Origin: Lachnospiraceae bacterium
GTDB taxonomy: Bacteria; Bacillota; Clostridia; Lachnospirales; Lachnospiraceae
Assembly: GCA_024403455.1 (NCBI GenBank)
Contig: JAKSRR010000006.1
Location: 47,171-111,170 of the forward strand
Reading direction: 5' to 3'
Length of the DNA stretch: 64,000 nucleotides
Shown: in pieces, positions 25,275 through 35,279 of the stretch
Position numbering within the stretch: the stretch's first letter is position 1
Layout of the letters: each line of letters starts with the position of its first letter
Notes under the pieces: model-generated
What the model was told of the DNA's origin: nothing
Database searches by the model: none
Seen by the model: only the letters and a program-made list of their open reading frames with translations
Translations under genes and position numbers: made by a program

Positions 25275-27020
25275 ATGAGTAAAACTAAAAAAAGAAAAAA
25301 GAATATTATTGAATTTCTGATTATTAGTGCTGTGATTATTTTGCTGGAAGGCATTGTGTTCTGCTTTTTTAGTATGGATTTTCGCCTGCCTAATACTTAT
25401 CAAGGGGGCGATGGACTAGCTGAGCTTGCTAATATTAGGAAAATTGTCTATGGAGATGCAGACCGTTTGGGATGGCCTTATCACGAGAACGTTAGTAAGT
25501 ATTCCCCTGTATATAATCTCCCTTATGTAGGATTTATTAAAATTGCTTCTCTTTTTACAAAGGATGTTTTTTTACTTCAGAATTTAGTGACATTTTTAAT
25601 CCCATATTTAAATGTTATACTCTGTTTTTATGTGTTTAAATACTTAAAAGTAAATAGAGTTATAGCTTTGCTTGGAGCCATAGCATTTGGATTTTGTCCT
25701 TATGTACAAGCTCGTTTGTTTCATCATCCGGCTCTTGCGACCGTCGAGTTTATTCCAGTTGTCTTACTCTTATGTATATGGATTTATGAGGATGAAAACT
25801 TTTGCAAGATAAATAAGCAATATTTTAAAGATAAAAGACATATATTTACTCTCGTTATTGCTTTTTTTATCGCAAATAACGGAATGGTTTATTATCCGTT
25901 CTATTCATGTTTTCTACTAGTAGTAACAGGACTGGCAGCAAGTATAAACACCCAAAATATAAAACGTATATTTTCTTCTTTAACAGTATGTGTACAAATT
26001 GGATTTTTCTTGGCACTTGGATTCCTGCCAACGCTTATAGGAATGATGCAGGGATTAGGGAATGTGGCTACGCAAAACGCGGCTTATCGTGACGCGAGAA
26101 GAGCAGCATTTTATGGACTAGATATAAAAGCGATGTTTCTTAGCCCGCACGGATATGGCATTAAACCCTTGGTGTCAAAATATGAGTATTTGTTTGACTA
26201 TACGGCAGAAACTGGATATGCCTATATTGGTATTTTGGGTATTCTTGGCTTTGTTGTTGCCATGATATTTTTAGTTAAGTCCCCAAAACAGGAAAATAAA
26301 AATCAGGTGCGCATACGATTGATGTCGATCCTCATTGTTGCAATCCTTCTTCTTGGTGTTTCGAAAGGATTTGGGGTTATTGTGGCATTGGTTATCCCTA
26401 TGCTAAGTTGTTATGATCGAATCAATCCATTTTTTGTGGCTGCATGTATATTTTCATTAACTCTTTTAATAGAGGAACTTACTGCAAGACAACGAAAAAA
26501 TAAGTTGGTTTTATATACTGTATCAGTTATCGTTGCAGCACTGGCTACTGCTGAGATGAGCTGGTGTTACTTTTATACTAATAAGGCTGCAATGTATAAA
26601 ACAAAAGAACAGGTGGCTAGTGAAAACGCGTTTTTTCAGAATGTTGAAACAGTGGCGGGAGAAGATGGAATGATCTTTATGCTTCCCTATATGCAGTCTT
26701 TTGAAAATGGCTGGGTCTATGATATACAGGATTACGATCATTTACGCGCGTATCTGGCAACAGAAAATCTGCGATTTAGCTATGGAGGAACCAACCAAGA
26801 GAAGAATGATGACTGGTATGCCGAAGTTTCAGATATGGATCTTCCAGATATGATTTCAGAATTAAGGTCACATAAATTTTCAGGTATATATATAAATTTG
26901 AAGGGTTATGCGCAGGAAGATCACAGTTGGATTTTAGATTATTTTGAGAATTACTTCGATAAAGAAGATGCTGTGTCAGATAGTGAAGGTAAACTTTGGT
27001 ACTTTAGTTTAGTAGATTGA
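25275..27020 (+). CDS. Large polytopic membrane protein, GT-C-like
   Basis: 581 residues. One helix near the N-terminus, then a loop with YQGGDGLAELANI whose acidic residue occupies the place of the GT-C catalytic Asp, about ten more helices, and a ~130-residue soluble C-terminal part. It probably transfers sugars from polyprenyl phosphate carriers on the outer face of the membrane, the usual job of GT-C enzymes next to a flippase. No specific family could be named. Ribosome site weak (GAAGTAG). It is distinct from but built like the two other large proteins downstream. Confidence 0.75.
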   Translation: MSKTKKRKKNIIEFLIISAVIILLEGIVFCFFSMDFRLPNTYQGGDGLAELANIRKIVYGDADRLGWPYHENVSKYSPVYNLPYVGFIKIASLFTKDVFLLQNLVTFLIPYLNVILCFYVFKYLKVNRVIALLGAIAFGFCPYVQARLFHHPALATVEFIPVVLLLCIWIYEDENFCKINKQYFKDKRHIFTLVIAFFIANNGMVYYPFYSCFLLVVTGLAASINTQNIKRIFSSLTVCVQIGFFLALGFLPTLIGMMQGLGNVATQNAAYRDARRAAFYGLDIKAMFLSPHGYGIKPLVSKYEYLFDYTAETGYAYIGILGILGFVVAMIFLVKSPKQENKNQVRIRLMSILIVAILLLGVSKGFGVIVALVIPMLSCYDRINPFFVAACIFSLTLLIEELTARQRKNKLVLYTVSVIVAALATAEMSWCYFYTNKAAMYKTKEQVASENAFFQNVETVAGEDGMIFMLPYMQSFENGWVYDIQDYDHLRAYLATENLRFSYGGTNQEKNDDWYAEVSDMDLPDMISELRSHKFSGIYINLKGYAQEDHSWILDYFENYFDKEDAVSDSEGKLWYFSLVD

Positions 27021-27053
27021 ATAAAATGCCACCACTGGTGAAAAAATAGTGTA

Positions 27054-29126
27054 ATGGAGAAAAGAAGAGAGATTAAAGTAACTGCTACGGAAGCAGCATT
27101 TTCTAGCTTTCTTTCAGCGGTTATATATTTAATTTTATATTCCATGGAAGGATATCAGTTTGTAAGTCTGATAGTATTAGCCGTTGCTTTCTTTTTTTAC
27201 TTTATTTCTTTGGAAAAACTGAAGTGTAAAGAGGAATACGGGTATGGTCATTTGGTTATGATTTCAGGGGGGATATTGCTAGCTGCCAGTGTGTATCTGC
27301 TTTGCAATATAAGTGAAGCCTTGGCCTCAAAGAAATTTTACTTTCTTATATCCTGCTGTATGATGATTCTGTTTAATCTTTTTTGCGTGATACGATATAG
27401 AAGAGCCATTATAAAGCAAGTAAAACAGATACGTATTAGGAATGTGTGTAAGAATAATAGTATCATTCTGATGGAGTTATTTGTTTTAACCATCATTTAT
27501 TTTTTTCAGAATAGCAATGTTCAGCCACGCTGGGATAATAGCATTCTGTATCGGATATTGATCAATGAAAACGGTACAGAATTTTTTAATATTAATAAAC
27601 TATTCATAACTACATATCTGCGTTCAGCCTTCTGTATATATAATGCTTTTTGGGCGGGAGTGGTTCCTGATACGCTCTTAGCGATGCATATAGGACAGTA
27701 TTTCGTCTTTGCTATAGGGATTATATATTTTTATAGATTACTAAAGATTATGTTCCCACAGAAAAACAAAAGTGGTATAGCACTTGTAACACTTCTTTAT
27801 GCGGTGAATCCATTCGTGTTGGGAGCATCTTCCAATGTGAACTGGGATTATTATTCCATGCAGTTGTTCTTGCCCGTGTTATATTACTGGATCCAGAAGA
27901 ACAGATATATGCATTCCCTATGGTGTATATTGTTTCTTTTTACGAAGGAAGTTAATGTTATTATATATTTCGGTCTGGTATTAGGAAGTTTTGTGTTGGA
28001 GATAAAACAGAATAGTTTTCGCTGTGCGCTGCGTGAGAGTAGGTATTTTGATGCATTACGCCTAATGATTTCTGCTGCTTTTATTGGGATTATAGGGCTA
28101 TTACACGAGGAAAAAGTGATGGGGGGTGTATTAATTCTCTGGATTGCTTTGATAGCAATCGTATTTGTGTTGGAACGGTGCCGAGCGAGGTTAATAAGAT
28201 TCTTTTCGAAAAAGCAAAATTGTATTTTAATTGTATTTGCATGCACTGTTGTGGTGATTGCGGGTATAGGATTCGCAGTTAGTAGATTTAACAATGGTTT
28301 AGTTGGATGGAATGGAGCGTTTATTCTTCAAAAAATGAAGGTGCTGTTTGTTTTGAACTTTAATTGGCTCCTTAGTCTCTTTGCCATTGGAGGTATAGTG
28401 GTAGCACTAAAGAATCGGCACCTAAAAAAAACGGTTATTTCGATGTTGTGTGCGGATGCTATTTTTGTTGTGTTTTCGTGTTTCTTTTTAACATACAATC
28501 ATCCGCGATATATAGATATACATCAGCCAATTCTTTGCCTATTGGTAGCGATTGCTCTGGTAGCGTATGCGAAAAAGTTGATAGGACCTTTGGTTGGAAC
28601 AGTGTTAGCGGCACTTCTTGGTGTGCAGAATTACAAAACAGTTGATCCGCTAACCCGTGGTGTCTTTTATCAAATAGAGTATGGTGATTCTGTAATTATT
28701 ACTACATCAGATGTGGAACCCATCAGTGATTCTGTAGTATATAACTATGAATGGACGTGGTTTGACAAGACTATAAACCTGGCACTAAGTGAAGTGGTCA
28801 TGAATAACCGGCTATTATTCTTTCCGAAACATTCTTTTTATTTTGAAGGAAACAATATGGTATCTGGAGAACAATACTGGGACCAGAATCGTAACCTGCG
28901 GTTACTTTATGAAAACAAGAGTACGGTGCCGATTCATATTCGGGTGCCAAAAAGTGAGGAAACATTAAAAGAATTGTCAGCGGGCGATCCCTGCTATTAT
29001 TTCTATACGGACTATTACGGAACCGAGTACCGAAACCAATTAGCAGAAGATCAGGTGATTATAGAGGAGAAATCATATAGTAAAGGCGGTTGCAAAATAT
29101 ACCGAGTCTTTTTTTCTTACGAATAG
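27054..29126 (+). CDS. Large polytopic membrane protein, GT-C-like (DUF2079-like)
   Basis: 690 residues, about 13 hydrophobic helices followed by a ~150-residue extracytoplasmic C-terminal domain. The loop after the fourth helix has NVQPRWDNSILYRI, and further on come NPFVLGASSNVNWDYY and LFTKEVNVI. The WD..Y pattern and the soluble tail suggest a DUF2079-like protein, from pattern only. It is one of three consecutive giant membrane proteins in the polysaccharide locus. Possible roles are side-branch glycosylation or polymer modification outside the membrane. The ATG lies 33 bases after the previous stop. Confidence 0.72.
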   Translation: MEKRREIKVTATEAAFSSFLSAVIYLILYSMEGYQFVSLIVLAVAFFFYFISLEKLKCKEEYGYGHLVMISGGILLAASVYLLCNISEALASKKFYFLISCCMMILFNLFCVIRYRRAIIKQVKQIRIRNVCKNNSIILMELFVLTIIYFFQNSNVQPRWDNSILYRILINENGTEFFNINKLFITTYLRSAFCIYNAFWAGVVPDTLLAMHIGQYFVFAIGIIYFYRLLKIMFPQKNKSGIALVTLLYAVNPFVLGASSNVNWDYYSMQLFLPVLYYWIQKNRYMHSLWCILFLFTKEVNVIIYFGLVLGSFVLEIKQNSFRCALRESRYFDALRLMISAAFIGIIGLLHEEKVMGGVLILWIALIAIVFVLERCRARLIRFFSKKQNCILIVFACTVVVIAGIGFAVSRFNNGLVGWNGAFILQKMKVLFVLNFNWLLSLFAIGGIVVALKNRHLKKTVISMLCADAIFVVFSCFFLTYNHPRYIDIHQPILCLLVAIALVAYAKKLIGPLVGTVLAALLGVQNYKTVDPLTRGVFYQIEYGDSVIITTSDVEPISDSVVYNYEWTWFDKTINLALSEVVMNNRLLFFPKHSFYFEGNNMVSGEQYWDQNRNLRLLYENKSTVPIHIRVPKSEETLKELSAGDPCYYFYTDYYGTEYRNQLAEDQVIIEEKSYSKGGCKIYRVFFSYE

Positions 29127-29135
29127 GAGACAAAT

Positions 29136-29684
29136 ATGAAGGAAGATACCCCCACTCTTATCAGTGGTGATACCATGCTATAACGAGAAAAAGTATATAG
29201 AAACGATTGTAGAACAGGTTCTCCAGACGAAGATTCCCCGTATGGAGATTATTATTGTTGATGATTGCAGTACAGATGGAAACCGTGACATCCTGGAAGG
29301 AAAGTTATGCGTCCAATCCTAAAACAAGGAGCAGATGTCTGTTATGGTTCCCGCTTTCTTAAGAGAAATGACAGGGGATATTTGGCTAATTTTCTTGCAA
29401 ATATGTTTTTGACGTGGCTTTCAAATCGATTCACAGGTCAGCATTTGACGGATATGGAGACGTGCTATAAGTGTTTCCGAAGAGAGGTTATTAAAAAGAT
29501 TGTTATAGAGGAAGATCGTTTTGGATTTGAACCGGAAATCACAGCAAAACTGGCAGCAAAGGGAATTCAGATTCGAGAAGTCCCGATTTCTTATAAACCA
29601 CGTACGAAAGAAGACGGGAAAAGCATTGGACTAAAAGATGGATTAAGAACGATATATTGTATTTGGAAGTATAGAAAAGGCTGA
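29136..29684 (+). pseudogene. Decayed GT2 glycosyltransferase (DPM1-like)
   Basis: Remnant of a polyprenyl-phosphate mannose/glucose synthase-like gene. From the ATG at 29136 the frame breaks after KEDTPTLIS. In another frame it resumes with VIPCYNEKKYIETIVEQ and IIIVDDCSTDGNRDI, ending at LEGKL. It then jumps to a third frame at ILKQGADVCYGSRF, reading intact to FGFEPEITAKLAAKG and the stop. The stretch that normally carries the DAD metal motif, about 50 residues, is missing at the second break. Two lesions including loss of the catalytic motif make it non-functional. A good ribosome site (AGGAGACAAAT) remains, so inactivation looks recent. Confidence 0.85.
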
Positions 29685-29692
29685 TTATTCGT

Positions 29693-31735
29693 ATGACGGG
29701 GATTGTAAAAAAAATAATACCGTTTATTGCGCTGATTACGGTGACAACACTTATTGAAGTATTTATTTTTAATGTGTCGCATTGGAAAACTGTTGGCAGT
29801 GACTGTAAAAGTCTTCGTGTAGAAGATGTTCTTTTGGCAACAGATAACCTTTGGCAGGAAGAAACGCAAATAGTAGTTGCGCCAAGTGATAGTGATTCTG
29901 TATTTGTATTACCTGTTCCGTTAGATGCGAAGACGCTTAGTATTACATTTTCGTCAGAAGGAGAGGTATTTGAACGATACTTTAATGTGAAAAAGAGTAT
30001 TACAGAGAAGTATAGGGCAACGAATAATGTTGTTGGGGTAAATATTATCTATAGTAATGCAGAAGGGAAACAGATTTCACAAAAGCAGGAATATTTTATA
30101 ATCGATGAACATAAGGAGAATATTATTCCCATTTCCATGGGGACATCTTATGTTACTGTAGAATTGTTACACGACTCTTATTTTGGGCAGAAGGAAACAT
30201 ATGCAATAAAAACAATTGAAATCAATAAATCGATTTCATTACACTTTTCACTGTTTCGATTCCTGACTGTTGCAGTGGTAAGTATTTTCTTGTTTTGTAT
30301 TCGCAAAAAATCAGTATTGTGGAAAGTGCCTCTATCGAAAAGAAAGTTTCTATGCCTAATTTTACCGCTACTTCTCTTTGGAATTATTCTCTTATGGGAA
30401 TCAAAGAACCCATTTTGGTGGAATGGAAATTGTTTTGTTGACTCTTATGGTGAATTAACAAAAGCATTTGCTAATGGTCAAGTTGCACTGGATATTCAGC
30501 CTAGTGAAGCACTCACTATGATGGATAATCCGTATGACTATTATGAGAGAGAAACGGCGGGGGTGGATTATCTTTTTGATTATGCATATTATGAGGGGAA
30601 GTATTATGTGTATTTTGGTGCCTTGCCAGCAATACTTCGACTACCTGTTTATTTACTTACAGGGAAAATGATTCCCTATCCGGCTTTATTTAATGCGGCA
30701 CTTCTATTATTTTTGGTTGGTCTGGCATTTTGCTTGAAAGCATATGGAGAACGATATTATATCAAAATCAGTGTGTGTGAATATTTAGTACTCTATCTTC
30801 TATGGGTGGTATTGGCATATTTACCATTGCTCTTTTTCGCTGGATTTAATTACACATTACCGCAGATTTATGCCGCAGCTCTTTTGGTGTGGGGATTATT
30901 CTTTTATATTGATGCAGGTGGAAAAGATAATGCAGTCAAGCGGAAGTTAGTTCTAGGATCTTTTTGCATGGCACTAATTACTTTATGCAGACCGCAGCTA
31001 GTGTTAGCTGTAGTTTTAGCGATACCGCTTCTAAAAGACAAAATGTGCAAAAAGGGTACATTAAAGCTGTGGTTATCCTTTATGCTTCCCTTTGTATTGG
31101 TTGCGATTCCAGTTATGTGGTATAACTATGCACGTTTTGAGTCCATTGCAGATTTTGGGGCCTACTACAATTTAACAAATGGGAATATCCATGAAGCGAA
31201 AATGTCGTTCACAACCATTTTAAGGGCTTTTCAGTATTACCTAATGACTGGGTGGAGGGGAAGAGCAGAGTTTCCATTTATGAATCTATATGAGCCAAGC
31301 ATAGTGATTCCAAATGTTTCTGTCACGCAGTTGGTGGCTGGTTATCTCATGACGTTTCCCATTGCTTTGTTGCCTGTATTTTATTGGCCACGTACGAAAC
31401 GAAATCCTCAGAAAAAAGAAAGTAGATTAATGCAGGTGTTCTGTTTGGTATTAACTGCTGTAATGATTTCGGTGGCTACGTTTTATTTCTCGTTTAGATA
31501 TGCATTTGATTTTTCAATTGTTTTGGGATTGGCAGTAATTATAGCATGTACGAATCTTATGGGAAGAAAGTATAGTAAGTTGTTTGGCTTCCTTCTTGGT
31601 GTCATAATTGTAATATCCGCGGCCGTAACCTTCATGGTTGGGTTCACTGATAACATAGATACCCTAAATGTATACTTTTTTAATAGAGATTTTTGGTGGG
31701 AAATGAGACATCTTATTACATTTTGGAAATATTAA
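29693..31735 (+). CDS. Large polytopic membrane protein with extracytoplasmic domain, GT-C-like
   Basis: 680 residues. One N-terminal helix, a soluble domain (about 30-180) rich in beta-like segments, then about 11 helices. A characteristic loop reads YLFDYAYYEGKYYVYFGALPAI, a pattern also seen in large uncharacterised glycosyltransferase-like membrane proteins of Gram-positives. An acidic VDSYGELTKAF loop precedes it. No gene name can be given. It starts nine bases after the decayed GT2 gene and may have been translationally coupled to it. Confidence 0.74.
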   Translation: MTGIVKKIIPFIALITVTTLIEVFIFNVSHWKTVGSDCKSLRVEDVLLATDNLWQEETQIVVAPSDSDSVFVLPVPLDAKTLSITFSSEGEVFERYFNVKKSITEKYRATNNVVGVNIIYSNAEGKQISQKQEYFIIDEHKENIIPISMGTSYVTVELLHDSYFGQKETYAIKTIEINKSISLHFSLFRFLTVAVVSIFLFCIRKKSVLWKVPLSKRKFLCLILPLLLFGIILLWESKNPFWWNGNCFVDSYGELTKAFANGQVALDIQPSEALTMMDNPYDYYERETAGVDYLFDYAYYEGKYYVYFGALPAILRLPVYLLTGKMIPYPALFNAALLLFLVGLAFCLKAYGERYYIKISVCEYLVLYLLWVVLAYLPLLFFAGFNYTLPQIYAAALLVWGLFFYIDAGGKDNAVKRKLVLGSFCMALITLCRPQLVLAVVLAIPLLKDKMCKKGTLKLWLSFMLPFVLVAIPVMWYNYARFESIADFGAYYNLTNGNIHEAKMSFTTILRAFQYYLMTGWRGRAEFPFMNLYEPSIVIPNVSVTQLVAGYLMTFPIALLPVFYWPRTKRNPQKKESRLMQVFCLVLTAVMISVATFYFSFRYAFDFSIVLGLAVIIACTNLMGRKYSKLFGFLLGVIIVISAAVTFMVGFTDNIDTLNVYFFNRDFWWEMRHLITFWKY

Positions 31736-31753
31736 TCAAATACAGGTGGATTT

Positions 31754-33712
31754 ATGAAACAAGAAGAACTTAAATATTTAAAGCAGTTAGCAAAGCGTTT
31801 TCCGAACATTGCGGCTGCATCTACTGAAATAATTAACTTACAGTCCATTTTAAATCTCCCCAATGGTACAGAACACTTTTTGACTGACATTCATGGGGAG
31901 TCAGAACAGTTTAACCATGTACTTAAGAATGGCTCAGGGGCAATTCGCAGAAAAATAGATGAAGCCTTTGGAAATACTCTTTCAGAGAAGGATAAAAAGT
32001 CTTTAGCAACCTTGATTTATTATCCGGAAGAGAAGTTAACTGTGGTTATGGAGCAGGAAGAAAATCTAGACGACTGGTTTAAGATTACCTTGCATCGTTT
32101 GGTTTCCATTACCCAAAGAACTGCTTCTAAATATACGAGATCAAAAGTTAGAAAGGCTCTTCCGCAGGACTTTGCCTATGTTATTGAGGAGTTAATTACT
32201 GAGAAGGAAGAAGTTCACGATAAAGAAGCCTACTATAATGAAATCATAAGAACCATTATAAGAATTGGCAGTGCGCCGGACTTTATTATTGCGCTTTGCA
32301 ATTTAATCCAAAGACTAGTCGTGGATCACCTTCATATTGTTGGCGATATTTTTGACAGGGGACCTGGTCCTCATATTATACTGGATACTCTCCGGGCATA
32401 CCATTCCGTGGATATTCAGTGGGGCAACCACGATGTCAGCTGGATGGGGGCTGCAGCAGGCTGTCCGGCACTGATTTGTAACTGTATCCGTGTGGCTGCC
32501 AGATATGGCAATTTGGATACGTTAGAGGAGGGGTATGGTATTAATCTGATTCCTCTCGCAACCTTTGCCATGGAAGTCTATAAAGATACGGACTGCAGCA
32601 GATTTAAAATCAAATATAACACGGATTATAATACCAAAGACCTAGATCTTGATATGCGTATCCATAAGGCAATTTCCATTCTTCAGTTTAAACTGGAGGG
32701 GAATATTATTATGCGTCGTCCGGAATTTGGTATGGATGATCGACTGCTACTTAATAAGATAAATTTTGATAAGGGAACAATTACCCTAGATGGAAAAGAG
32801 TATCAAATGCTGGATATGGATTTCCCAACGATTGACCCCGCAGATCCTTATAAGCTCACCAAGGAAGAAGAGCAGTTAACCCAGCGTCTGGTACAGGCCT
32901 TTGCGCATAGTGAGAAACTGCAGAAACATGTTCGTTTTTTGTATTCCAAGGGGGCAATGTATAAGGTACATAATTCCAATCTTTTATATCATGGGTGCGT
33001 TCCACTAGCGAAAGATGGTTCTTTTGCATCCATGAAAGTGGATGGGAAAAATTATGCTGGAAAAGCTTTATATGATATTTTGGAATCTTATGCTCGCAAA
33101 GGTTATTACAGTACCAATGACAGACAGGAAAAGAAAAAGGGAGAGGATGTTCTGTGGTATTGCTGGACCGGTCCATTTTCGCCTGTATTTGGTAAGGACA
33201 AGATGACAACTTTTGAACGGTACTTTATTGCGGAAGAAGAAACCCATAAAGAGGTGAAAAATACCTATTATTCCTTGATGGAAGATGAAGATACCCTGAA
33301 TAAGATTCTGACAGAGTTTGGATTAGATACGGAGAAGTCTCATATCGTAAATGGTCACGTTCCTGTGGAAGTAAAGAAAGGGGATACGCCCATAAAATGT
33401 GGAGGGAAGCTGCTGATTATTGATGGAGGTTTTTCGAAAGCCTACCAGGATAAAACCGGAATTGCGGGATACACTTTAATCAGCAATTCTCATGGGATGT
33501 GGCTGGTTGCCCATACACCATTTGAATCCAAAGAAGCTGCCGTACTATCCGAGGCGGATATTGTGTCTGAAACCATTAATGTAGAGACCTATGCCGTAAG
33601 ACATCATGTAGCCGATACAGATATTGGTGTGGAACTGAAAGAGAGTATTTCTGATCTAGAGAAGCTTCTGGAGGCGTTTAGAGAAGGTTCTATTACGGAA
33701 AGACTCCATTAG
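31754..33712 (+). CDS. fbp: Fructose-1,6-bisphosphatase, class III
   Basis: Gluconeogenic hydrolysis of fructose-1,6-bisphosphate by the metallophosphatase-type enzyme of Firmicutes. 652 residues match the ~640-670 usual length. Metallophosphatase motifs appear in order: DIHGESEQFNHVL (about 44), GDIFDRGPGPHIILDTL (about 200), WGNHDVSWMGAAAG (about 226), and VNGHVPVEVKKG plus SNSHGMWLVAH near the C-terminus. AGGTGGA precedes the ATG. It sits directly after the polysaccharide locus and could supply hexose phosphates to it; no terminator separates them. Confidence 0.96.
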   Translation: MKQEELKYLKQLAKRFPNIAAASTEIINLQSILNLPNGTEHFLTDIHGESEQFNHVLKNGSGAIRRKIDEAFGNTLSEKDKKSLATLIYYPEEKLTVVMEQEENLDDWFKITLHRLVSITQRTASKYTRSKVRKALPQDFAYVIEELITEKEEVHDKEAYYNEIIRTIIRIGSAPDFIIALCNLIQRLVVDHLHIVGDIFDRGPGPHIILDTLRAYHSVDIQWGNHDVSWMGAAAGCPALICNCIRVAARYGNLDTLEEGYGINLIPLATFAMEVYKDTDCSRFKIKYNTDYNTKDLDLDMRIHKAISILQFKLEGNIIMRRPEFGMDDRLLLNKINFDKGTITLDGKEYQMLDMDFPTIDPADPYKLTKEEEQLTQRLVQAFAHSEKLQKHVRFLYSKGAMYKVHNSNLLYHGCVPLAKDGSFASMKVDGKNYAGKALYDILESYARKGYYSTNDRQEKKKGEDVLWYCWTGPFSPVFGKDKMTTFERYFIAEEETHKEVKNTYYSLMEDEDTLNKILTEFGLDTEKSHIVNGHVPVEVKKGDTPIKCGGKLLIIDGGFSKAYQDKTGIAGYTLISNSHGMWLVAHTPFESKEAAVLSEADIVSETINVETYAVRHHVADTDIGVELKESISDLEKLLEAFREGSITERLH

Positions 33713-33746
33713 CTATAAAGTTACCACGGACTGGAAAGGGTAATAT

Positions 33747-35249
33747 ATGTTATTTAATTCTTTAGAATTTTTGCTATTTTTTCCCATTGTTGTTTTGGGG
33801 TATTATATCATTCCGAAAAAAGCAAGATATATTTGGCTTTTAATTGGTTCCTATTATTTCTACATGTGCTGGAACGCAGTATATGCGCTTCTTATTTTGT
33901 CATCCACGATATTTACGTATCTCGGCGGCCTCGTGATTGGGAAAACGGCCGTAAAAGAAGGGAATATTGCTGGTAGAAAGAAACATAAACTGATTCTTGT
34001 AATTGTTCTTTTGGTAAATCTGGGAATATTAGGATATTTTAAATATAGCAATTTCCTTCTTGAGATTGTGGAATCTGTTGCCGGTTTATTTGGAAGTACG
34101 CTGACAATCAGAAAAGCAGACATTTTGTTGCCAGTAGGAATCTCTTTCTACACGTTTCAGGCTTTATCCTATTCTATTGATGTATATCGTGGGGACATTC
34201 GTCCGGAGAAAAATTTCTTTAAGTATGCTTTATTTGTATCCTTTTTCCCGCAGCTAGTAGCAGGCCCTATTGAACGGTCAAAGAATTTATTATCGCAGAT
34301 TCAACAGTCTGAAACCATACGTTTTGACAGTCACCGCGTGTGGAACGGGCTTGTTACAATGGTATGGGGCCTCTTTTTAAAGATGGTTATTGCGGATCGT
34401 CTGGCAATTTTGGTGGATAATATATTTGATAAATATTATTTCTTCGGTGGCGTGGAGTTAATTATTGGTGCGGTAGCCTTTGCTTTGCAGATATATTGTG
34501 ATTTTGCAAGTTACTCTACCATGGCAATCGGTGCAGCGAAGGTGCTTGGATTCACCTTGATGGAGAATTTTGATGCACCATATTTTGCTTTAAGTGTTAA
34601 GGAATTCTGGCGAAGCTGGCATATTTCCTTAAGTACCTGGTTTAGAGATTATCTTTATATCCCTCTGGGGGGCAATCGCCGAGGAAAGGCTCGTAAACAT
34701 TTGAATTTACTTGTTACATTTTTGATTAGCGGTCTGTGGCATGGTGCTGGATTAACTTTCATAATTTGGGGAGGGCTTCATGGGCTTTATCAGGTTATTG
34801 GAGATGCATTATTGCCGGAACGCAAAAAAATAGTAAAGAAACTTCATATTAATACGGATTGTTTTAGCCATAAATTCTTGAAAATGTTTATTACCTTTGT
34901 ACTAGTTGATTTTGCGTGGATATTCTTTAGAGCTGATAATGTTTTGGTAGCCTTTGATTATATTCGCAGAATATTTACAGGAATGAATCCTTGGGTACTA
35001 ACGAATGGTGGACTTCTGAAAATGGGGCTTTCTGGGTTGGAGTTCAATATATTGATGGTCGCTCTTGTGATATTATTTGCTGTGGATCTATTGAAGTACC
35101 GAAGAAAAAAGAATATTGCTGATTTTATTTTGGAACAAAATGTGTGGTTCCAGTATCTTTGTATCATCGGCTTGATTATGACCATATTTGTTTTTGGTGT
35201 GTATGGCGCCACGTATGATGCGAAAGCGTTTATTTATTTTCAATTTTAA
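33747..35249 (+). CDS. MBOAT-family O-acyltransferase (AlgI-like)
   Basis: Membrane-bound O-acyltransferase of 500 residues with about 11 helices. MBOAT signature: EFWRSWHISLSTWFRDYLYIPLGG near residue 290, and the catalytic histidine in SGLWHGAGLTF near residue 332. AlgI/PatA/DltB-type proteins pass acetyl or other acyl groups across the membrane to a partner that loads a glycan. The next gene encodes a likely partner, starting 30 bases downstream. AAAGGGTAAT lies before the ATG. The acceptor is probably a cell-surface polysaccharide. DltB is less likely, because no dltA or dltC is nearby. Confidence 0.92.
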   Translation: MLFNSLEFLLFFPIVVLGYYIIPKKARYIWLLIGSYYFYMCWNAVYALLILSSTIFTYLGGLVIGKTAVKEGNIAGRKKHKLILVIVLLVNLGILGYFKYSNFLLEIVESVAGLFGSTLTIRKADILLPVGISFYTFQALSYSIDVYRGDIRPEKNFFKYALFVSFFPQLVAGPIERSKNLLSQIQQSETIRFDSHRVWNGLVTMVWGLFLKMVIADRLAILVDNIFDKYYFFGGVELIIGAVAFALQIYCDFASYSTMAIGAAKVLGFTLMENFDAPYFALSVKEFWRSWHISLSTWFRDYLYIPLGGNRRGKARKHLNLLVTFLISGLWHGAGLTFIIWGGLHGLYQVIGDALLPERKKIVKKLHINTDCFSHKFLKMFITFVLVDFAWIFFRADNVLVAFDYIRRIFTGMNPWVLTNGGLLKMGLSGLEFNILMVALVILFAVDLLKYRRKKNIADFILEQNVWFQYLCIIGLIMTIFVFGVYGATYDAKAFIYFQF

Positions 35250-35279
35250 GTGTACTTTGCGGTTACTTGCGGAGGATAT

